Origin: an uncultured Dorea sp.
GTDB taxonomy: Bacteria > Bacillota > Clostridia > Lachnospirales > Lachnospiraceae
Reading direction: 5' to 3'
NCBI GenBank assembly: GCA_947063855.1
Contig: CAMSTW010000003.1
Location: forward strand, 22,883-86,882
Length of the DNA: 64,000 nucleotides
Shown: positions 35,409 through 44,134 of the stretch, one piece after another
How positions within the stretch are numbered: position 1 is the stretch's first letter
Layout: each line of letters begins with the position of its first letter
Made by a program: the position numbers and the translations under genes
The notes under the pieces: model-generated
Seen by the model: the letters and a program-made list of their open reading frames with translations, nothing else
Told to the model about the DNA's origin: nothing
Databases searched by the model: none

Positions 35409-38400
35409 ATGGATAAGACCGCAATAAAGAATTTTGCGATAGAGGCGAGAAAAATTCTGAGGAAGTCAGCTGTTACAGAGGCGGGATTCTATGGAATAAC
35501 AAAGGATGAATGTAAGTCTCCGGTTCAAAAAGGAAATGATTTTGAAGTTTACGAAACATCAGCAGGTACGGAGAACAGAGTATATGGGGACGATATCAAA
35601 CGCCGTGCGAATCTCGTAAAAGCCATTCGGAAGCAGGGATTTGAACAGGTCATCGAAGAGACGGCTTACACTTGGTTCAACAGAATTATCGCAATCCGGT
35701 TTATGGAGGTAAATAACTACCTTCCTACAAGAGTGCGTGTCTTATCATCGGAAACAAGAGGAAGTACTCCGGATATTGTTACACAGGCAGACACTGTTGA
35801 TCTGAATCTTACAGCGGACGAACTTCATAAGGTTCAGGAGGCTAAGAGAGAGAATAGATATGATGATGCATTCAGACTGCTTTTTATTAAGCAGTGTAAT
35901 GAACTGAATGGGATTCTTCCGGGACTTTTTGAGAAGACCAATGATTACATGGAATTGCTCCTTAAGATTACCTATACTGGGGATGGAGTAATACGTATGC
36001 TTATTGATACAGTACCGGAGGATAATTTTAATGTAGAAGAGGAAGAGTTCTCAGAGAACGAGGATGGGGTAAAGTGCAAAGGTCAGGTAGAGATAATTGG
36101 CTGGATGTATCAGTATTACAATATTGAGCTTAAGGATGATACTTTCGCGAAGCTTAAGAAGAATATAAAGATTACAAAGGAGAGGATCCCTGCAGCAACA
36201 CAGTTGTTTACGCCGGATTGGATTGTTAGATATATGGTGGAGAACTCGGTGGGAAGAGTGTGGATCGATCATCTTAGAGCCATGGATCCTTCCATAGATG
36301 AAAAGACGAAAGCCGAGGAATTTGGATGGAAATATTATCTGCCGGAAGCAGAGCAGGAGGCGGATGTTGCGGCGAAGCTTGTCGAGATCCGGAATACTTA
36401 CAAAGACCTGACGCCACAGGATATTACGTGCATGGATCCATGTATGGGTTCCGGTCATATACTGGTATATATGTTCGATGTGTTGATGGATATTTACCGC
36501 AGTGAAGGCTTCAGTGAGAGAGAAGCTGTTTTTGATATACTTAAAAAGAATATCCGAGGACTGGATATCGACCGTCGTGCATATCAGTTGTCATATTTTG
36601 CGCTTATGATGAAGGCGAGAGAATACAACAGAATCTTCTTTAGGGGATATGAGAATGCGGATGGAGAAAGAGTACAGGCCGTGCCGAGGGTGTATGCGAT
36701 TGAAGAGAGTAATCCCATTGACAGAAAGCAGTTGAAATATTTCGGGACAGGCCTTGATGAGGCGCAGAAAAATAATGCAATTAGTCAGATGAACGGACTT
36801 CTTGATACATTGAAGGATGCAAAAGAGTATGGATCTATTTTGAATGTGGAGAATTATGAATGGGAACTTTTGCGTGCATTTGTGACTGAAACAGGTTGTG
36901 AAGGACAGATGACTTTTGAAAGTTTAGAGGCAGAGCAGTCGAAGAAATTGTTGATGAGGTTGATTGATGTTGGAGAATTGCTTGCCGGAAAGTATGATGC
37001 TGTGGTTACAAATCCGCCGTATCTTGGAGCTAATGGGTTATATTCTGATATAGTTGAATATCTTAAAAATATTTATCCTAATAGTAAAAATGATATGTGT
37101 GTTGTATTTATAGAAAAATCAATAGATATGGCAAAGAAAAATGGCTTAGTTTCTATTATTGCAATGCAGTCATGGATGTTTTTGAGTAGTTATGAAAATT
37201 TGAGGCTTAGATTGCTAGAAAAGTACTATATTCAAAGTCTCCTTCATTTAGGCATTAAAGCATTTGAAGAGATTGGAAATGATATTGTTCAAACAGCAGC
37301 TTTTGTACTTAAAAAAAGTAAAGTAGAAGATATAAATGGGATTTATTTTAAGCTACTTATGCATAATAGAGAAGAAAAAATAAAAAATTTCTTAAATAAA
37401 AATGATGAATTCATTTATGTAATTGAGCAAACAAAGTTTTTAAAAATTCCTGGACAGCCTATTGCATTTTGGGTTAGTAGTAATGTTATTGATGCATTTC
37501 AAAATTTTAGACCACTTGGAGAGATTGCTGAACCAAAACAAGGTATAGCAACGGCGGATAATAACAGATTTTTGAGACTTTGGCATGAAGTTAAATGGGA
37601 AGATATTGGATTTGATTGTAGATCAGGAGAAGAAGCAATAAAAAGTGGAAAAACCTGGTTTCCATATCAAAAGGGGGGAGATTATAGAAAATGGTATGGA
37701 AATAATAATTATGTGATTTTATGGAAAAATAATGGAAAAGAAATTAAAAATTTTAAGCCAGCTGTTGTAAGAAATGTAAAGTATCATCTTAGAACAGGTC
37801 TTACTTGGACTTGGATTAGTACGGGATATTTTGGCGCTCGTTTATCAGATAGAGGAAGTGTATTTGATGTGGCAGGATCTACATTATTTTGTGATTCTGA
37901 TAAAATGCTTTGTTTACTTGGGTACTTATGTTCGAATGTAGCCGACTATTTATTAAAGATAATTAATCCAACTATTAACTATAGTAATGGTGTGATTTCT
38001 AAGTTACCAGTATCATTGGATGTATCTAATGAATTAAAAGAACTTGTGAGAGATAATATACATATATCAAAAGAGGATTGGGATTTAAAAGAACAATCTT
38101 GGGATTTTAAGCATCACCCATTGCTGGATGGTACAGAAGGACTAGTGTCAGAAAAAATAGCAAAACTGATAAAAGAAAGAAAGAAGCAATTTGCTGAGCA
38201 AAAATATAAAGAAGAAGAGATAAATAAAGAATTTATTAGAATATTTAATTTGGAGAAGGATCTAAAAAAAGAAGTTAATCCACATGAGATAAAGATATTT
38301 ATTCCGACAGAGAGGGAAGCAGTCGTTACACTTATTTCTTATTCTATTGGGTGTATGTTTGGTCGATACTCATTAGATGAAGAAGGCCTTGTTCATGCTG

Positions 38401-39080
38401 GTGGAGAATTTGATGCAGAAAGATATAAAACTTTTCCTGTTGCTAAGGATGCCATTATTCCTATTACGGAAGAAGTATTTTTTGAGGATGATATAGCAAA
38501 GTGTTTCGAATTGTTTATTAAAGTTGTATATGGCGAAAAAACATTAGAACAGAATCTTGATTTTATTGCAGATGCCCTGGGTACGAAGGGAACATTGGCA
38601 AGAGAGAAAATTCGTAATTATTTTTTAAATGATTTCTTTAAAGATCATTGTAATACTTATTCCGTAACAGGATCAGGAAAACGTCCAATATATTGGCTTT
38701 TTGATTCTGGCAAACAGAATGGGTTTAAGTGCCTGATATATTTACATAGATATACCCCGGATACGGTCGGACTGATTCGTTCCGATTACTTAATAAAGAC
38801 ACAGAGTGCGATAGAGAATGCTCTTAAGAACGCCGAGTATGCGATAAGTGCATCATCAAGTGCGGTAGACAGGGCGCAGGCAACGAAGAAGAGGGATAAG
38901 TATATCAAGCAACTGGCAGAGATACGGGCATATTATCCGGCACTTTCACATATTGCTCTGCAAAGAATAGAATTGGATTTGGATGATGGTGTAAAAGTAA
39001 ACTATGCCAAGTTTCAGGGAATTGAAGTCGGCGGTGAAGGCGAAAAGAAACAGAAGATAGACCTTTTGGCAAAAATTTAG
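35409..39080 (+). CDS. pglX: BREX adenine-specific DNA methyltransferase PglX
   Basis: This 1,223-residue N6-adenine methyltransferase marks host DNA and gives the system its sequence specificity. An N-terminal helical domain is followed by TPDWIVRYMVENSVG, the SAM-binding motif CMDPCMGSGHILVYMF (about residues 341-356) and the catalytic NPPY at 535-538. The remaining half contains the target-recognition and C-terminal domains. The DNA from about 37,020, just after NPPY, to about 38,740 is strikingly A+T-rich compared with both ends: one sampled 60-base line inside (37081) has 13 G/C, and one just outside (38761) has 25. This suggests the specificity region was exchanged as a block. The frame is intact. 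Confidence 0.93.
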   Translation: MDKTAIKNFAIEARKILRKSAVTEAGFYGITKDECKSPVQKGNDFEVYETSAGTENRVYGDDIKRRANLVKAIRKQGFEQVIEETAYTWFNRIIAIRFMEVNNYLPTRVRVLSSETRGSTPDIVTQADTVDLNLTADELHKVQEAKRENRYDDAFRLLFIKQCNELNGILPGLFEKTNDYMELLLKITYTGDGVIRMLIDTVPEDNFNVEEEEFSENEDGVKCKGQVEIIGWMYQYYNIELKDDTFAKLKKNIKITKERIPAATQLFTPDWIVRYMVENSVGRVWIDHLRAMDPSIDEKTKAEEFGWKYYLPEAEQEADVAAKLVEIRNTYKDLTPQDITCMDPCMGSGHILVYMFDVLMDIYRSEGFSEREAVFDILKKNIRGLDIDRRAYQLSYFALMMKAREYNRIFFRGYENADGERVQAVPRVYAIEESNPIDRKQLKYFGTGLDEAQKNNAISQMNGLLDTLKDAKEYGSILNVENYEWELLRAFVTETGCEGQMTFESLEAEQSKKLLMRLIDVGELLAGKYDAVVTNPPYLGANGLYSDIVEYLKNIYPNSKNDMCVVFIEKSIDMAKKNGLVSIIAMQSWMFLSSYENLRLRLLEKYYIQSLLHLGIKAFEEIGNDIVQTAAFVLKKSKVEDINGIYFKLLMHNREEKIKNFLNKNDEFIYVIEQTKFLKIPGQPIAFWVSSNVIDAFQNFRPLGEIAEPKQGIATADNNRFLRLWHEVKWEDIGFDCRSGEEAIKSGKTWFPYQKGGDYRKWYGNNNYVILWKNNGKEIKNFKPAVVRNVKYHLRTGLTWTWISTGYFGARLSDRGSVFDVAGSTLFCDSDKMLCLLGYLCSNVADYLLKIINPTINYSNGVISKLPVSLDVSNELKELVRDNIHISKEDWDLKEQSWDFKHHPLLDGTEGLVSEKIAKLIKERKKQFAEQKYKEEEINKEFIRIFNLEKDLKKEVNPHEIKIFIPTEREAVVTLISYSIGCMFGRYSLDEEGLVHAGGEFDAERYKTFPVAKDAIIPITEEVFFEDDIAKCFELFIKVVYGEKTLEQNLDFIADALGTKGTLAREKIRNYFLNDFFKDHCNTYSVTGSGKRPIYWLFDSGKQNGFKCLIYLHRYTPDTVGLIRSDYLIKTQSAIENALKNAEYAISASSSAVDRAQATKKRDKYIKQLAEIRAYYPALSHIALQRIELDLDDGVKVNYAKFQGIEVGGEGEKKQKIDLLAKI

Positions 39081-39092
39081 GAGTTTACAATC

Positions 39093-39117
39093 AACCTGTC
39101 GGAAATTCTAACAGGTT
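39093..39117 (+). other. Hairpin between pglX and the inserted module
   Basis: AACCTGT (39093-39099), an 11-base loop and ACAGGTT (39111-39117) form a perfect 7-bp stem with no T-tract. It lies in the 72-base gap at the boundary between BREX core and inserted genes, and could be an RNA processing element or trace of the joining event. Confidence 0.4.
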
Positions 39118-39152
39118 CGCACAGATATTTTACGTGGACAATGAGGTGTAGT

Positions 39153-40586
39153 ATGAATAAAAAGTGCCAGGTATTCACACCTGCTGATTATGTAAAGGAA
39201 TTGCTGGATAGCGTTGGTTATAAAGAAAATTTATATGGTAAAAAAATATTAGAAAATTCCTGTGGAGACGGTAATATTCTGGTTGCAGTTGTTCAGCGGT
39301 ATATAAACGATTGTAAAGCAAAAGGTCTTTCAAAAACACGTATTGAGAATGGATTAGCAAGAGATATTTATGGAGTTGAAATTGATCCGGAACAATATGC
39401 AAAGTGTATTATAAATTTAAATAAGGTTTTACAAAGGAATAATATAAATCAAATAGAATGGAGAATTTATAATACAGATTATTTGCGTTGGGAAGAGGTA
39501 ATGCAGTATCAGTTTATTATAGGTAATCCGCCATATATAACATATAAAGAATTGAAAAAAGATGAGCAGGAATATTTGAAGGAAAAATTTGCTACTTGTG
39601 CGAAAGGGAAATTTGATTACTGTTATGCTTTTATCGAGAAGAGCGTTAAACTATTAGCAGATGAAGGCAAAATGGCATATTTAATTCCAAGTAGTATATT
39701 TAAAACAGTATTTGGTTTAAATTTGAGAAATTACATAAAACCTTATATATCAATTATCAAAGATTATACGCAAGAAAATGTATTTAATAATGCATTAGTA
39801 AAATCATCAATTATGATATTAGATATGCGGAGAAAATCAGACAGCTTGCAATATCTGGATATAACATCAGAGACAGATATAACCATTCCTGTAGAGCAAT
39901 TGACGGACAAATGGTTTTTTACAAAAAATCTTTCAACTGGAATACATCGTTTTGGAGATTATTTTAAAGTATCACATGCAGTGGCAACATTATTGAATGA
40001 AGCATATGTAATTGAGGAAAATGACTATGAAGAAACTATGCAGGGATTTCTTTGTAAAGGACACACTATCGAAAAGGATGTGGTACGGGATACAGCAACG
40101 CCACGGTCTTTAAGATACGGCAAGAAAGAAAAAATTATATTTCCGTATAGATATGAAGATGGGCACTTAATAAAATTTAATGAAGGAGAATTTGAGCTTT
40201 GTTATCCAGGAGCAGCAGGATATCTGAATGAGTATAGGGAGCATTTGGACAGCCGAAAAAAAGAGAAAAATGCAAAATGGTTTGAATATGGACGATCACA
40301 GGCACTCTTAAGATTAAATTGCGATAAGCTTCTTCTTTCAACAGTAGTTACTGAGAAAGTAGCTGTGTACAGAATTGGAAAAGACTGTGTCCCTTACGCA
40401 GGAATGTATATTGTCAGATGTGAAAATAACAATAAATATACACTAGAGAATGCGGTACAAATTTTGGAGGACAAAAGTTTTAGACAGTATGTATCAGACG
40501 TTGGAATACATATTAGTGGAAGTTCTTTAAGAATTACATCAAAGGATATCGAAGAGTTTAGGTTTGAGGAGAAATCATATGTCTAA
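39153..40586 (+). CDS. N6-adenine DNA methyltransferase (TaqI-like type) embedded in BREX
   Basis: This 477-residue protein opens with CQVFTPADYV, then a SAM-binding motif I variant (ILENSCGDGNILV, residues 32-44), an acidic residue in GVEIDPEQY (motif II) and NPPY at 125-128. The rest is a long C-terminal region that may recognise DNA. It is much smaller than PglX and of a different subfamily, like the methylase of type II or IIG restriction systems. It is very A+T-rich, starts behind GAGGTG, and its end overlaps the next gene by 8 bases. It is the first gene of a four-gene module placed between pglX and pglZ. Likely it protects host DNA from the HNH nuclease of the module; that pairing is inference. 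Confidence 0.85.
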   Translation: MNKKCQVFTPADYVKELLDSVGYKENLYGKKILENSCGDGNILVAVVQRYINDCKAKGLSKTRIENGLARDIYGVEIDPEQYAKCIINLNKVLQRNNINQIEWRIYNTDYLRWEEVMQYQFIIGNPPYITYKELKKDEQEYLKEKFATCAKGKFDYCYAFIEKSVKLLADEGKMAYLIPSSIFKTVFGLNLRNYIKPYISIIKDYTQENVFNNALVKSSIMILDMRRKSDSLQYLDITSETDITIPVEQLTDKWFFTKNLSTGIHRFGDYFKVSHAVATLLNEAYVIEENDYEETMQGFLCKGHTIEKDVVRDTATPRSLRYGKKEKIIFPYRYEDGHLIKFNEGEFELCYPGAAGYLNEYREHLDSRKKEKNAKWFEYGRSQALLRLNCDKLLLSTVVTEKVAVYRIGKDCVPYAGMYIVRCENNNKYTLENAVQILEDKSFRQYVSDVGIHISGSSLRITSKDIEEFRFEEKSYV

Positions 40587-42840
40587 GGTTCCATTTAATG
40601 TCAGTGCGAAAACGGCCAGACTTATTGGCCGTGAAAATGTGTCAAATCTGGAGGGTGCTTTAATTGAACTGATAAAGAATACCTATGATGCTGATGCGAA
40701 AAAATGTGTAGTATATTATGAGGATGTCACAGGCCGGCTATTTATAATTGATAATGGAATAGGTATGAACAAAAACATTCTTATAAATAACTGGATGACA
40801 ATAGGTAATTCAAATAAAAAGAATAATGTATATACGAAAGCAGGAAGGGTAAATACTGGTGAAAAAGGTATTGGCAGATTCGCATTAGACCGTATATCGG
40901 GTAAATGTAAAATGTTAACAGTCAGCGCCGATGAAAGATTTGAGTGGATAGTGGATTGGGAAAGTTTTGATTCATCAGAATTGATAACGGATACATTTGC
41001 TGAATTAAATGATATTTCAAAAAGTATTCCAGAATTTCTATATGATATAGAAAATGAATATTTGAGGAATATGCTAATAAATGATTTTTCAGGAACAGGA
41101 ACGTGCTTTGTTTTAGAAAATCTGAGAGATCAATGGAATGATGCGTTAATTGAAAGAATAAGAAACAGCTTACAAAAATTGCTGCCGCCTATGGAAAATA
41201 ATTATTTTGATTTGTTTTTCTATTTGCAGGATACTGAAACAGGAATTGCTAAAATTGTATCCAATTTAATGAATGAATATGATTATAAACTGCATTTTAA
41301 AGTTGATGATATGGGGAATTGCAATCTTCAAATTCATAGAAATGAATTTTATTTTGGAACACAGTTTGAAAAAATAATGAAGAGAGCATTATTTTCTGGT
41401 GAGGACAGGGATTATTTTAACGATAGATTGATAACTATTAATGGTAGTGTGAATGACTTTTTGCCTGGCATAGAAGAAGAGTTTAACGTTGGACCTTTTT
41501 CAGGTGATATATACTTTTATAAATTGGTACTTCAGGCTGAAAATCAGGAAAAGTATTTTTATAAGACTTTTATTTCGAAACGCACGAATTTTAAAGAATT
41601 GAGCGGAATAAAAATATATAGAGACGATTTTTTAGTACGCCCTTATGGCGTGTATGGAACAACAGGGTATGATTGGCTGGATTTATCGACGAGAAAAGCA
41701 GAGTCACCAGCTGGCGTTGCACATAGATCAGGTAATTGGAGAGTACAGGCGAATCAGATTTGTGGGCAAATTAAGATATCAAGACTAAATGATAATTTAC
41801 CAGATAAATCGAGTCGAGAAGGAATTGTAGAGACAAAAGAATTTAAGTTGTTTAGGGAATTGATACTTAGTTTCATTGATAAATTGGAAGCAGATCGACA
41901 ATATGTTATTAGAAAGTTAGATAAGTTATATAAAGAAACTGCTAAAGGTGAACAGGCATTACAAATTGTAAAGGAAGAATTAGATAAATATAAAGAGCAG
42001 AGAAAGAAAAAAGATAATAGAAATACAGCAAATAGTCGCGAAGAGGAACAACGATATGAAAATTTTCATAAAGCGATAAGCTATCAGGAAGAACGTATTC
42101 AAGACTTACAGGAGGAAATGGGACTCTTGAGAACATTGGCAACAACGGGAATTGTTGTTAATACATATATTCATGAGATTAAAGCATTAACGACACAGTT
42201 AAATGTCGGAGTAAAAGAGGCTTATGCGTGCTTGGATGAAGATAATGATATTATAGCGGCAAAAGAAGAGTTAAAAAAACTTAGAAGCCTGAAAGACAGA
42301 TTTAATTCATGGTTTAAAGTTACGTTAGATGCTGTTGAAATGGACAAAAGAAAGCGGAAAAAGGAGAATATTGGAAAAATTATCGAAAATAGTATTGAAA
42401 AATGGAAAAGTGTCCAAAATAATAGAATAAAATATGTTTATAATGAGAAGGAAGAAATAAAAATCAGATGTTTTCCTCTTGATTTTGAAACAATTATCAC
42501 TAATTTGATAACAAACAGCAGTACTATATTTAAAAATTATAACGTAGAATGTCCAACAATTACAATAGAGATTGGCAGATTGGAGAAGAATTTTTATATT
42601 AACTATAGCGATAACGGCCCAGGTCTATGTAACGCGTTTAAAAAGGAGCCGCAAAAAATTTTAAAACAAGGTATTACAGATAGAAGAAATGCAAATGGTG
42701 AAGTGATCGGTACAGGTATGGGGTTATGGATTGTTGATAGTATAATACAAAATTATCAGGGAAGGATTGATTTAAAAAGAAATATTGAAACAGAATCCGG
42801 ATTTTTTATTAATTTGTATTTTGAAGGGAGAGAGAGTTAA
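40579..42840 (+). CDS. Double GHKL protein: HSP90/MutL-like ATPase fused to histidine kinase
   Basis: This 753-residue protein has two ATP-binding folds. The N-terminal one (about 20-135) shows an N-box ALIELIKNTYDADA (Glu 30, Asn 34), IDNGIGM (Asp 58) and GEKGIGRFA (94-102), and is followed by an S5-like domain with IKIYRDDFLVRPYG and DWLDLSTRKA, as in MORC-like and HSP90-like ATPases. A coiled coil of about 90 residues (430-525) leads to a kinase half: H-box IHEIKALTTQL with His 532, N-box TNLITNSS (641-648), G1 SDNGPGL (677-683) and G2 GTGMGLWIVD (711-720). No membrane helix is present, so it is a soluble kinase, and the partner receiver protein starts 3 bases later. The N-terminal ATPase probably senses DNA or a phage event and switches the kinase. 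The role is inferred. Confidence 0.85.
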   Translation: MSKVPFNVSAKTARLIGRENVSNLEGALIELIKNTYDADAKKCVVYYEDVTGRLFIIDNGIGMNKNILINNWMTIGNSNKKNNVYTKAGRVNTGEKGIGRFALDRISGKCKMLTVSADERFEWIVDWESFDSSELITDTFAELNDISKSIPEFLYDIENEYLRNMLINDFSGTGTCFVLENLRDQWNDALIERIRNSLQKLLPPMENNYFDLFFYLQDTETGIAKIVSNLMNEYDYKLHFKVDDMGNCNLQIHRNEFYFGTQFEKIMKRALFSGEDRDYFNDRLITINGSVNDFLPGIEEEFNVGPFSGDIYFYKLVLQAENQEKYFYKTFISKRTNFKELSGIKIYRDDFLVRPYGVYGTTGYDWLDLSTRKAESPAGVAHRSGNWRVQANQICGQIKISRLNDNLPDKSSREGIVETKEFKLFRELILSFIDKLEADRQYVIRKLDKLYKETAKGEQALQIVKEELDKYKEQRKKKDNRNTANSREEEQRYENFHKAISYQEERIQDLQEEMGLLRTLATTGIVVNTYIHEIKALTTQLNVGVKEAYACLDEDNDIIAAKEELKKLRSLKDRFNSWFKVTLDAVEMDKRKRKKENIGKIIENSIEKWKSVQNNRIKYVYNEKEEIKIRCFPLDFETIITNLITNSSTIFKNYNVECPTITIEIGRLEKNFYINYSDNGPGLCNAFKKEPQKILKQGITDRRNANGEVIGTGMGLWIVDSIIQNYQGRIDLKRNIETESGFFINLYFEGRES

Positions 42841-42843
42841 CAG

Positions 42844-43482
42844 ATGAAGATAGGATATTTGGACGATGAATATGATATTTTGAGGAGCGCAGCCCGCAGT
42901 TTAAAAAAGTACGATATAGAAATAATACCATTGGAACAAATCAATGATGTGACAGATATTTCCGTGTTGATTGATAATATAATTGATAATGCTTTAGAAT
43001 GTCTGTTGGTTGATTATGACTTAATGAAATTAAAATCGAGAATTTACGGCACACAAATTATAAAGGATGTTAATGAACTTTTACCTGATTTTACTTGTTT
43101 CTTACTAACTAATTATACTGAGCAGGGAATTAATGAAAAACTTGTACAAAAGGTATTTGTACAAGATAAGTCTATTTTTGCTGAGGAGGATGATTCACAA
43201 GAGTTTGTTGAATTTGTTAATAAAATCAAGAATAGTATTGAGTGTTTTGAAAAAAGATTAGATGTGACAAAATCGGAATATAAAAATTTATTAGATAAAA
43301 AAAGAGAAAAGAAAATTACTGCAAACGAGGAAGAAAGGTTCTTGTACTTATACAAAGTTTTGTCTTCATACGATTTGGTGGATAAAATGCCGGATATTTT
43401 AATAAGAAATAGTACACAAGATACTTTGGAAGATTTATTAACCACTTTAAAAGAATTTAAGCAGAGTATACGGAAGGATTGA
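42844..43482 (+). CDS. Receiver-domain protein (response regulator without DNA-binding output)
   Basis: This 212-residue protein has a full set of receiver residues: acidic pair Asp 7/Asp 8 (GYLDDE), phospho-acceptor Asp 57 (LLVDYDL), Thr 89 (LLTN) and Lys 109 (VQDKS). The region after about residue 120 is helical and charged, with no helix-turn-helix or enzyme motif that I recognise. It starts 3 bases after the kinase gene and the HNH gene starts 7 bases after its stop, so all three should be made together. It may be the phosphorylation-controlled switch or adaptor for the nuclease or the BREX proteins. The receiver call is firm on motifs; the output is unknown. Confidence 0.78.
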   Translation: MKIGYLDDEYDILRSAARSLKKYDIEIIPLEQINDVTDISVLIDNIIDNALECLLVDYDLMKLKSRIYGTQIIKDVNELLPDFTCFLLTNYTEQGINEKLVQKVFVQDKSIFAEEDDSQEFVEFVNKIKNSIECFEKRLDVTKSEYKNLLDKKREKKITANEEERFLYLYKVLSSYDLVDKMPDILIRNSTQDTLEDLLTTLKEFKQSIRKD

Positions 43483-43489
43483 AACAACA

Positions 43490-44095
43490 GTGTATAGAGT
43501 TCATGGAGATAAAAAAATACGAAGAAGATTAGATTATGTTAAACGCAATAATATACAGCAATATACGGAAATATTAAGAGAAGACTTTGGAAACATGTGC
43601 GGTTATTGCGGGAAAGATTTAAATATAGTTAAATGCCCTTATCAGAAAGATCATCTGATTCCAGAATACATTGCAAAAAAAACGGGAAGATTAGATCTGT
43701 TAACAGATTATAATAACTTAGTGTATTCATGCCGCGTTTGTAATAGAAATAAGTGGCATAATTGGCCATTTGAAGATGCAGACAAAACACATGATGATAA
43801 AGTGGGGTTTGTTGATCCTGCTTCGGATGAATATGATAATCATTTGATGCGTGATGAGACTGGAAGAATTGTTCCCAAGACCAGCGTGGGAAATTATATG
43901 CATAAAATTTTTAATTTCTCAAACAGGTTGACAGAGGTGTGGTGGAATTTATCTGTTATTTCTAAAGAATTAAAAGAAATTGATGGTATGTTAGAACAAG
44001 AAAAAACAGTAGATGGATTAGAACAATATTGGATATTACATAAAAAATTTGATGGATTCCTTGAAAAATTGGAGCAAACAAATGAAAGCATTTAG
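43490..44095 (+). CDS. HNH-family nuclease embedded in BREX
   Basis: This 201-residue protein has a zinc-knuckle HNH core: CGYC (Cys 37, Cys 40), KDHLIP with the catalytic His 55, NNLVYSCRVCN (Asn 76, Cys 81, Cys 84) and Asn 85 at the place of the last His, an HNN-type variant also seen in active family members. The remaining 100 residues are helical with a coiled-coil look. It starts with GTG and only a distant AAGGA, which should keep expression low, as expected for a potentially toxic effector. pglZ begins 39 bases later. It is the likely effector of the module; DNA as target is inferred. Confidence 0.83.
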   Translation: MYRVHGDKKIRRRLDYVKRNNIQQYTEILREDFGNMCGYCGKDLNIVKCPYQKDHLIPEYIAKKTGRLDLLTDYNNLVYSCRVCNRNKWHNWPFEDADKTHDDKVGFVDPASDEYDNHLMRDETGRIVPKTSVGNYMHKIFNFSNRLTEVWWNLSVISKELKEIDGMLEQEKTVDGLEQYWILHKKFDGFLEKLEQTNESI

Positions 44096-44134
44096 GTGTA
44101 GGACATTGATGTGAAATCGATGAAAGAGGTGGCT

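Noticed and set aside
39153..40586. Second PglX paralogue
   Set aside because: Too short (477 residues) and motif surroundings differ; it resembles methylases of restriction systems.
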